Positions 1 to 4,981 of a stretch of DNA of 10,172 nt are shown here, piece after piece. Source of the stretch: DATAQC01 sp051001215. Its GTDB lineage: Bacteria > Actinomycetota > Acidimicrobiia > Acidimicrobiales > AC-14. Position 1 is the first letter of the stretch. Each line of letters opens with the position of its first letter. A program made the translations under genes and the position numbers. The notes beneath the pieces are model-generated. The model was not told the DNA's origin. It did not search any database and saw only the letters and a list, made by a program, of their open reading frames with translations. The stretch is from positions 1 to 10,172 of the forward strand of contig JBPCNP010000108.1 of assembly GCA_051001215.1 (NCBI GenBank). The letters run 5' to 3'.

Positions 1-67
1 CTGGTCGGCTACGCCCTCTCAGCGGCTCAATGCGGCGTTGACCCCCCCGCTCGGGGCGTTCACCCAT
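1..67 (-). CDS. Possible start of an unidentified minus-strand gene, cut by the left edge
   Basis: An ATG (complement of 65-67) opens a frame that stays open to the window edge, giving an arginine-rich start MGERPERGGQRRIEPLRG. A GGGAG lies about 9 bases before the ATG and could be a ribosome binding site. It would sit about 57 bases downstream of the prolyl oligopeptidase stop, on the same strand, so co-transcription is possible. Only 22 codons are visible, no family is recognisable, and open frames of this length arise by chance in GC-rich DNA. Treat it as a candidate only. Confidence 0.25.
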   Translation of the reverse strand, partial: MGERPERGGQRRIEPLRGRSRP

Positions 68-100
68 CTGAGATCACTCCCGGGCCCTCACGACGGTCGG

Positions 101-114
101 CCGATCCCAATCGG
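101..114 (-). terminator. Small hairpin just after the oligopeptidase stop
   Basis: CCGAT (101-105) and ATCGG (110-114) form a perfect 5-bp stem with a 4-base loop, about 10 bases beyond the minus-strand stop codon at 125-127. There is no T-tract, so it is at best a weak or imperfect transcription terminator or an RNA-end structure. The location is the main argument. Confidence 0.2.
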
Positions 115-124
115 TGGATTCGGG

Positions 125-2185
125 CTAAGAGAGGTCGAGTCCGAGCTGCCAGGCCAGGAAGGCCCAGGTGTCGGCCAACTCGTCGGCCTGCTTGGAGGCC
201 GGTTTCCCCTGGCCGTGACCGGCGCGGGTCTCGACGCGCAACAGCACGGGCCCCTCCCCTGGGGCGTCAACTGCGGCCGCGGCCTGGAGGCGGGCGGTGA
301 ACTTGCGAGCATGCATCGGGTCGACGCGGGAGTCGGACTCGGCCGCCAGCATGAGCACGGCCGGGTACGCCGTCCCGTCGACGATGTGGTGGTACGGCGA
401 GTACGCGTGCAACACGGCGAAGTCGGCGGGGCTGTCGGGGTCGCCGTACTCGGGCACCCACAGGGCGCCGATCAGGAACCGGTGGTACCGCAGCATGTCG
501 AGCAGGGGAACGGCGCACACCGCGGCCCGGCACAGGTCGGGGCGTTGGGTGATGGCCGCGCCCACCAGGAGGCCGCCGTTCGAACCCCCCCGGATGGCCA
601 GCCGCGCCGGGCTGGTGCGCCCCGAGGCCACCAGCCAGTCGGCGGCGGCGGCGAAATCGTCGAACACCTGCTGTTTGCGGTCGAGCATCCCGGCTCGGTG
701 CCACTCCTCGCCGTACTCGCCGCCACCGCGGATGCCGGCCACCGCGTAGGTGCCACCGGCCTGGCAGAACGACACCAGCCCCGGGCTGAAGGCGGGGGAG
801 GACACGATGGCGAAACCGCCATAGCCGGTCAGTACGGTCGGCGTGTCGGGTGTCGGTCTCGTCGTGGCCGCCCGCACGATGAACATCGGCACCTCCGTGC
901 CATCGGTGGACGGGAACGAGACGGTCTCGGTGACGAAGTCGGCGGGGTCGATCGGCGATCCGAAGCGACTCCAGGCTTTGATGCCCGTCGCCGGCGTCCA
1001 CCGCAACAGGCTGGAGGGCCGGGTGAACGAGGTGAAGGTGAGAAAGACCCGCTCGTGGGCGGGATCGGCGTCGAGAGCCCCGATCGAGCCGGTCTCGGGA
1101 AGGGCGATGCCGGCCCGGTCCGAGCCGTCGAGGCGGTAGCGGTCCAGACGGGACACGCCGCGCTCGATGGAGGCGACCAGGAGCCACTGGCCGGCGACGA
1201 CCGCTGCCTCGATGACCGCGCCGGACTCGGCCACGACGGTCTGCCAGGCCCCCACGGCGGGATCGTGCACCGACGCCGCGATCACCCGGCCCCGGGGGGC
1301 ATCGAGGTTGGTGACGGCGAAGAGGCGGTCGCCGACGACCTGGCACCACGTCGAGGCCTCCCGACCCTCGACCACGACCGTCCGTCGGCCGGTCTGGCGG
1401 TCGACCAGGATCACGTCGGTGCGGGTGGGCATGAGGTGGACGTGCAGGACGATCCAGCGCCCGTCGTCCGACACGGCCGCCATGGGAAGGGCGGTGCGAT
1501 CGAGTTCGCCGAGCACGAGGCTGTCCTTTGTCGCGCCCAGCTCGTGCCACCACACGGTCTCCCAGTAGCCGTCGTCGCCCTCGGGCACCGTGCCCGGGTC
1601 GGGGAGGCGGCTGTAGGCGAAGGCCGAGCCGTCCGGCAGCCAGGCAACCGACGGGTGGCGGACATTGGCGATGGCGTCGACCAGCAGGGTGTTGGCGTCG
1701 GTGTCGAAGATGCGCAGGGTGCCGCGCTCGGTTCCCGCCTCGGACACGCCGTAGGCCACCAGGCGGCCGTCGGGGGAGGGTGAAAACCAGTCGATGGCGG
1801 CGGCGTGGTCGGCGGCCAGCCCTTGGGGGTCGATCAGCAGCCGGGGCGGCTCCCCGGCGTCGGTGGCGTCGCGCACGACGAGCACAGCCTGGTCCTGGTC
1901 GCCGTCACGGTCGAGGCTGAAGACGCGGTCGCCGGCCACCGCCGGGGCACCGACGGTGCCGACCCGCAGGAGGGCGAGGAGGCGCTCGTGCAGCACCGCC
2001 CGGTCTGGCAGGGCGTCGAGCACCGCCCTGGTGCGATCGTTCTGTGCCCTCGTCCAGGCGACGACCTCGGGGTCCTCACCCGCCTCCAGCCACCGGTACG
2101 GGTCGGAGACCGACGTACCGTGGACGATCTCGACGACATGTTCGGCCCGGGTGGCCGGCGCCGGGGGGACGTCGGGGTGGGCCAG
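125..2185 (-). CDS. Prolyl oligopeptidase family serine peptidase (S9A)
   Basis: This is a cytosolic-type serine peptidase predicted to cut short peptides after proline. From the start chosen here it has 686 residues, a normal length for bacterial S9A enzymes. The N-terminal motif DPYRWLE is followed by a beta-propeller region (roughly residues 70-400) and a C-terminal alpha/beta-hydrolase domain. The triad is intact: Ser535 in GGSNGG, Asp618 in SDSRVDP (followed by the substrate-binding type Arg) and His657 in AGHGQGK. Spacings are close to porcine POP (554/641/680). No signal peptide is apparent. The start is the odd part. Between the bL37-like ATG upstream and the DPYRWLE motif this frame has no ATG, GTG or TTG. 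I chose CTG at 2185. ATA at 2194 overlaps the bL37 stop as ATAG and is the main alternative. A GTG at 2374 would add 63 residues, the first part of them low-complexity and encoded by tandem repeats. The first downstream GTG (2023) would delete DPYRWLE. The gene identity is certain, the start is not. Confidence 0.92.
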   Translation of the reverse strand: MAHPDVPPAPATRAEHVVEIVHGTSVSDPYRWLEAGEDPEVVAWTRAQNDRTRAVLDALPDRAVLHERLLALLRVGTVGAPAVAGDRVFSLDRDGDQDQAVLVVRDATDAGEPPRLLIDPQGLAADHAAAIDWFSPSPDGRLVAYGVSEAGTERGTLRIFDTDANTLLVDAIANVRHPSVAWLPDGSAFAYSRLPDPGTVPEGDDGYWETVWWHELGATKDSLVLGELDRTALPMAAVSDDGRWIVLHVHLMPTRTDVILVDRQTGRRTVVVEGREASTWCQVVGDRLFAVTNLDAPRGRVIAASVHDPAVGAWQTVVAESGAVIEAAVVAGQWLLVASIERGVSRLDRYRLDGSDRAGIALPETGSIGALDADPAHERVFLTFTSFTRPSSLLRWTPATGIKAWSRFGSPIDPADFVTETVSFPSTDGTEVPMFIVRAATTRPTPDTPTVLTGYGGFAIVSSPAFSPGLVSFCQAGGTYAVAGIRGGGEYGEEWHRAGMLDRKQQVFDDFAAAADWLVASGRTSPARLAIRGGSNGGLLVGAAITQRPDLCRAAVCAVPLLDMLRYHRFLIGALWVPEYGDPDSPADFAVLHAYSPYHHIVDGTAYPAVLMLAAESDSRVDPMHARKFTARLQAAAAVDAPGEGPVLLRVETRAGHGQGKPASKQADELADTWAFLAWQLGLDLS

Positions 2186-2190
2186 GGTGC

Positions 2191-2274
2191 CTATCGGCCG
2201 GCGTTGGGCCGTTTGCCGTGGTTCGCCTTGTTCCGCTTGGCCTTGATCTTGCGCTTGTTCGTCTTCTTGGACAT
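2191..2274 (-). CDS. bL37-like micro ribosomal protein, 27 aa
   Basis: ATG at 2274 to TAG at 2191-2193 encodes 27 residues, beginning MSKKTNKRKIKAKRNK and ending KANHGKRPNAGR. The composition is extremely basic. The tail KxNHGKRPN matches my memory of bL37, the very small 50S protein first seen in mycobacterial ribosome structures and present across Actinomycetota. That match is from memory, not a search. The likely role is a structural peptide bound to 23S rRNA. A TAGCCT -10 element ends 6 bases before the ATG and there is no Shine-Dalgarno sequence, which suggests leaderless translation. The stop codon sits directly before the oligopeptidase reading frame, so the two genes are probably co-transcribed. 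The reading frame differs from that of the oligopeptidase, so this is not an N-terminal piece of it. The gene is short enough to be missed by most gene finders. Confidence 0.8.
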   Translation of the reverse strand: MSKKTNKRKIKAKRNKANHGKRPNAGR

Positions 2275-2280
2275 CCAGCC

Positions 2281-2286
2281 AGGCTA
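2281..2286 (-). promoter_or_regulatory. -10 element of the bL37-like gene
   Basis: TAGCCT on the minus strand fits the actinobacterial TAnnnT -10 pattern. Only 6 bases (GGCTGG) separate it from the ATG at 2274, so transcription would begin at or next to the A of the start codon. I see no good -35 hexamer at 16-18 bases upstream, where the tandem repeats lie. Confidence 0.45.
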
Positions 2287-2289
2287 GCG

Positions 2290-2361
2290 GCCGGCTGCGT
2301 GCCCGAACGCCGTGCCGGCTGCGTGCCCGAACGCCGTGCCAGCCGCGTGCCCGAACGCAGG
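2290..2361. repeat. Three tandem 24-bp repeats between divergent promoters
   Basis: The units are 2290-2313, 2314-2337 and 2338-2361. The first two are identical (GCCGGCTGCGTGCCCGAACG then CCGT) and the third differs at four positions. The array fills most of the space between the -10 elements of the bL37-like gene (2281-2286, leftward) and ychF (2382-2387, rightward), where -35 elements or regulator sites would be expected. It could be an operator array or a replication-slippage product. Confidence 0.85.
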
Positions 2362-2381
2362 GGAGCCTACCCACCGGCCGG

Positions 2382-2387
2382 TAGCCT
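2382..2387 (+). promoter_or_regulatory. -10 element of the ychF operon
   Basis: TAGCCT lies 7 bases before the GTG start at 2395, the same hexamer and nearly the same spacing as for the divergent bL37-like gene. No Shine-Dalgarno sequence precedes the GTG. Both facts favour a leaderless mRNA starting at or next to the GTG. No convincing -35 is visible. Confidence 0.45.
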
Positions 2388-2394
2388 GGCCCTC

Positions 2395-3471
2395 GTGGAA
2401 CGTCTGGGCCTCGTAGGGCTGCCGAACTCGGGAAAGTCGGCCCTGTTCAATGCCCTCACCGGCGGCTCGGCCACTGTGGCCGCCCACCCCTTCTCCACCA
2501 CCGAGACCCAGGTGGGCATCGCCCAGGTGTCCGATCCACGCTTGATGGCACTGGCCGAGATGAGCAAGTCCCAGAAGGTGGTCTCGGCGACGGCCGAGCT
2601 GGTCGACATCGCCGGGCTGGTGGCCGGTGCATCAGGCGGTGAGGGTCTCGGGAACCGGTTCCTGGGTGGCATCCGCGAGGTGGACACCGTCCTGTTGGTC
2701 CTGCGGTCCTTCGTCGACGACAACGTGATGGGCGGCACCGACCCCCTCGACGACCTCCACACCCTCGAGCTCGAACTGGTCATGGCCGACGTGGAGTCGG
2801 CCGAGGTGCAGCTGACCAAGCGCAAGAAGCTGCTGCGCTTCGACCGTTCCGGGGCCGAGGAGGTGGAAGCCCTGGAGGCGGCCGTAGCCACACTCAACGA
2901 CGGCACGCCGCTGTGGCGGTCGACGCTGTCGACCGACCAGCGGGTCGCCCTGCGACCCATGTTCCTGCTCACCAACAAGCCCCTCCTGGTGGTGGTCAAC
3001 CTGGGTGAGGATCAGGTGGGTGACGCCGACCAGGTGGTCAAGCCGGTGGCGACCGAGTTGGGCGACGCCGCCGAGGTCCTGGGGGTGAGCGTGCAGCTCG
3101 AGGCCGAGGCCGCCCAGCTCGACGCCGACTCCCGCATCGAGCTGCTCGAGGGCCTGGGCCTGGGCGAGGGAGCCCTGCCCCGGGTGGTGGGGGCCGCCTA
3201 CCACCTGCTCGGCCGGCGGACGTTTCTCACCACGGGTGACAAGGAGTCCCGGGCGTGGACCTTCCGGGCCGGGGCCAAGGCCCCTGAGTGCGCCGGGGTC
3301 ATCCACTCCGACCTCCAGCGGGGCTTCATCCGGGCTGAGGTGATCCGCTGGGACGCCCTGCTGGAGCTGGGCTCGTGGGCCGCGGCGCGCGATGCGGGGA
3401 AGCTGCGGGTGGAGGGCAAGGAGTACGAGGTGGCCGACGGCGACGTGGTCGAGATCCGCTTCAACGTGTAA
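2395..3471 (+). CDS. ychF: Redox-regulated ATPase YchF (Obg-family)
   Basis: YchF/OLA1 is a ribosome-associated P-loop NTPase that prefers ATP and is linked to translation and stress responses. The product has 358 residues, typical of the family. The P-loop GLPNSGKS is at residues 8-15, and the switch II region DIAGL (71-75) runs into GASGGEGLGNRFL. The altered G4 position reads NLGE (202-205) where classical GTPases have NKxD, consistent with relaxed base specificity. The C-terminal TGS domain (about 278-358) holds AWTFRAGAKAPECAGVIHSD and the terminal DGDVVEIRFNV. The GTG at 2395 gives a first residue that aligns with other YchF proteins (VERLGLVGLPN); in-frame sequence further upstream is repeat-encoded. 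It is the first gene of an operon with the DUF192 gene and rsmI. Confidence 0.97.
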   Translation: MERLGLVGLPNSGKSALFNALTGGSATVAAHPFSTTETQVGIAQVSDPRLMALAEMSKSQKVVSATAELVDIAGLVAGASGGEGLGNRFLGGIREVDTVLLVLRSFVDDNVMGGTDPLDDLHTLELELVMADVESAEVQLTKRKKLLRFDRSGAEEVEALEAAVATLNDGTPLWRSTLSTDQRVALRPMFLLTNKPLLVVVNLGEDQVGDADQVVKPVATELGDAAEVLGVSVQLEAEAAQLDADSRIELLEGLGLGEGALPRVVGAAYHLLGRRTFLTTGDKESRAWTFRAGAKAPECAGVIHSDLQRGFIRAEVIRWDALLELGSWAAARDAGKLRVEGKEYEVADGDVVEIRFNV

Positions 3472-3476
3472 AACGT

Positions 3477-3821
3477 GTGGTTGTGCCCTGGCTCGTGCGG
3501 GACGAGACGGTGCTGGCGGCCCTGGAGGTAGCGGAGACGTTCCGGGACCGGTCTCGCGGGTTGTTGGGGCGCGACGCCATCGAGGGGGCGATCCTCCTGT
3601 GCCCGGCGCGCCAGGTGCACTCGTTCGGCATGCGCTTCGCCATCGACGTGGCCTTTTGCACGGGCGGCACGAGCAACCTGGTCGTGGCCCGAATGGTGTG
3701 CCTCCCGCCGGGCCGCATCACCCGGCCCTCGATCAGGTGCCGCTGTGTGATCGAGGCCGAGGCCGGAGCCTTCGGGCGGTGGGCTCTGCACACCGGCGAC
3801 CAGCTCGATGTTCGGCCGTGA
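3477..3821 (+). CDS. DUF192 family protein
   Basis: This is a small protein of 114 residues in the DUF192 (COG1430) family, whose biochemical role is unknown. Recognisable family features are RDRSRGLLGRDAIEGAILL, then the HSFGMRFAIDVAF core and a C-terminal EAEAGAFGRWALHTGDQL. No signal peptide is visible, unlike the secreted members of the family. GTG codons at 3477 and 3483 are both possible starts. I chose 3477, five bases after the ychF stop. A 7-base direct repeat AACGTGT (3463-3469 and 3472-3478) spans the ychF stop and this start. The 3' end overlaps the rsmI start as GTGA, so the three genes are probably translated from one message with coupling to rsmI. Confidence 0.88.
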   Translation: MVVPWLVRDETVLAALEVAETFRDRSRGLLGRDAIEGAILLCPARQVHSFGMRFAIDVAFCTGGTSNLVVARMVCLPPGRITRPSIRCRCVIEAEAGAFGRWALHTGDQLDVRP

Positions 3822-4708
3822 CGGCTCCCTCGGGACCGGGCGGGGTCCTCGTGGTCGTGGCCACGCCCATCGGCAACCTCGGTGACCTGTCGCCCCGATC
3901 GACCAAGGCCCTGGCCGACGCCGACGTCATTGCCTGTGAGGACACCCGGCGCACCCGCCAGCTGCTGGCCCACGAGGGCATACCGGCGGGCGGGCGCCTG
4001 GTGACGGTGAACGACCACACGGAAACGGCCCAGGTCCGGGCCCTGCTCGCCCGCCTCGACGCCGGCGAGCGGGTAGCGCTGGTGAGCGACGCGGGCATGC
4101 CGGCCGTCTCGGACCCCGGCGAGCGCCTGGTGGCCGCCGCCGCCGCCGCCGGCCACCGGGTGGAGGTCGTGCCCGGGCCCTCGGCCGCCCTCGCCGCCCT
4201 GGTGGTGAGCGGGTTGCCCACCGGGCGGTTCTGCTTCGAAGGGTTCCTGCCCCGCAAGGGCCGGGCTCGGGCCGAGCGCCTGGCCGAGGTGGCCGCGGAG
4301 CGACGCACGACCGTGGTGTTCGAGGCTCCCCACCGGGTGCGCCAGGCCGTGGCCGACCTGGCCGAGGTCGTCGACCCGCAACGTCGCCTGGTAATCGCCC
4401 GGGAGCTGACCAAGGCCTTCGAGGAGGTGTGGCGGGGCACCCTCGCCGCCGCCGGCGCCCATCTGGCTGCGTCCGAGCCCCGGGGCGAGTACGTGCTGGT
4501 GCTGGACGGGGCCGCACCGCCACCGGCCCCTGAGGCCAGTGATGTCGATCAGGCCCTGCGGCTCCGTCTCGACGCCGGCGTCGACAGAAAGACGGCAATC
4601 GCCGAAGTGGCCACCGAGCTGGGCGTCCCCAAACGCCAGGTCTACCAAGCCGCGCTGTCGCTGGCGGCTTCGCCGCCCCGGGCGGGGCCCCCCTCTGGGG
4701 GACCTTGA
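3818..4708 (+). CDS. rsmI: 16S rRNA (cytidine(1402)-2'-O)-methyltransferase RsmI
   Basis: RsmI 2'-O-methylates C1402 of 16S rRNA in the decoding centre using SAM. The product has 296 residues. Tetrapyrrole-methylase fold motifs are ATPIGNLGD (15-23), EDTRRT (41-46), SDAGMPAVSDPG (90-101), VVPGPSAALAALVVSGLP, FCFEGFLPRKG, VFEAPHRV and ARELTKAFEEVWRG, ending in RGEYVLVLDG. A C-terminal helix-turn-helix-like segment (DRKTAIAEVATELGVPKRQV) is typical of the family. The GTG start overlaps the TGA of the DUF192 gene (GTGA), and no Shine-Dalgarno sequence is evident, so translation is probably coupled. The last 67 bases overlap the convergent abrB-like gene; the shared stretch encodes a proline/alanine/glycine-rich tail that is probably dispensable. 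Confidence 0.96.
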   Translation: MTAPSGPGGVLVVVATPIGNLGDLSPRSTKALADADVIACEDTRRTRQLLAHEGIPAGGRLVTVNDHTETAQVRALLARLDAGERVALVSDAGMPAVSDPGERLVAAAAAAGHRVEVVPGPSAALAALVVSGLPTGRFCFEGFLPRKGRARAERLAEVAAERRTTVVFEAPHRVRQAVADLAEVVDPQRRLVIARELTKAFEEVWRGTLAAAGAHLAASEPRGEYVLVLDGAAPPPAPEASDVDQALRLRLDAGVDRKTAIAEVATELGVPKRQVYQAALSLAASPPRAGPPSGGP

Positions 4709-4956
4709 ACCTGCCCAGAACGGGTGAGGGCCGTCACACAGGGGGTGCACACGAGGCGGTCGCGGTGCGGGCGCAGGTCGGTGCCCGAGGCGCAGAACAC
4801 GCACGCCCGCTCCACCTTGGCCATCACGATCCGGTCGGCTTCGAGGGAGATCTCCACGTGGTCGTGGTCGCCGATGCCCAGGGCCCGGCGGAACTCGACG
4901 GGAACGACGATGCGCCCCAGGCGGTCGATGGTTCGCGTGATTCCGGCGGAGGACAT
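4642..4956 (-). CDS. abrB: AbrB family transition-state-type regulator with zinc-ribbon-like tail
   Basis: The product is a 104-residue DNA-binding protein. The N-terminal swapped-hairpin AbrB domain (residues 2-50) reads AGITRTIDRLGRIVVPVEFRR then ALGI, close to Bacillus AbrB (STGIVRKVDELGRVVIPIE). It is followed by Cys52-x2-Cys55 ... Cys70-x2-Cys73, a probable zinc ribbon such as I recall in clostridial AbrB homologues. The tail from residue 82 is low-complexity and encoded opposite the end of rsmI. The ATG at 4956 is preceded by GAGGAG at a good distance, the clearest Shine-Dalgarno in the window, so I reject an 11-codon longer start at 4989. Its position, convergent with rsmI and divergent from metG, matches my memory of B. 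subtilis abrB. Targets are unknown. Autoregulation and control of metG are plausible because its promoter must overlap the start of metG. The gene symbol rests on similarity and context. Confidence 0.88.
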   Translation of the reverse strand: MSSAGITRTIDRLGRIVVPVEFRRALGIGDHDHVEISLEADRIVMAKVERACVFCASGTDLRPHRDRLVCTPCVTALTRSGQVQGPPEGGPARGGEAASDSAAW

Positions 4957-4961
4957 GGAAG

Positions 4962-4967
4962 CTCCTC
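4962..4967 (-). promoter_or_regulatory. Shine-Dalgarno of the abrB-like gene
   Basis: GAGGAG on the minus strand, with five bases between it and the ATG at 4956. It decides the start in favour of 4956 over 4989. It is notable because most other genes here lack such a site. Confidence 0.8.
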
Positions 4968-4969
4968 GG

Positions 4970-4976
4970 TAGGGTA
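4970..4976. promoter_or_regulatory. -10 element of metG, symmetric on both strands
   Basis: On the plus strand TAGGGT (4970-4975) ends 6 bases before the metG GTG at 4982, fitting TAnnnT and leaderless transcription. The same seven bases read TACCCTA on the minus strand, so 4976-4971 is also a TAnnnT element facing abrB. The minus-strand use is doubtful, because a start about 7 bases downstream would cut into the abrB Shine-Dalgarno. The abrB promoter may instead lie inside metG. Confidence 0.4.
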
Positions 4977-4981
4977 CGAAG

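Noticed and set aside
38..1783. 581-codon plus-strand open frame opposite the prolyl oligopeptidase
   Set aside because: It is the antisense shadow of a gene with an intact catalytic triad. Its translation is glycine/arginine/valine-rich with no recognisable domain, as expected from GC-rich codon bias.
4141..4164. GCC triplet run in rsmI as a microsatellite
   Set aside because: It encodes an alanine run inside a normal RsmI alignment region and reflects GC-rich codon use, not a distinct repeat element.
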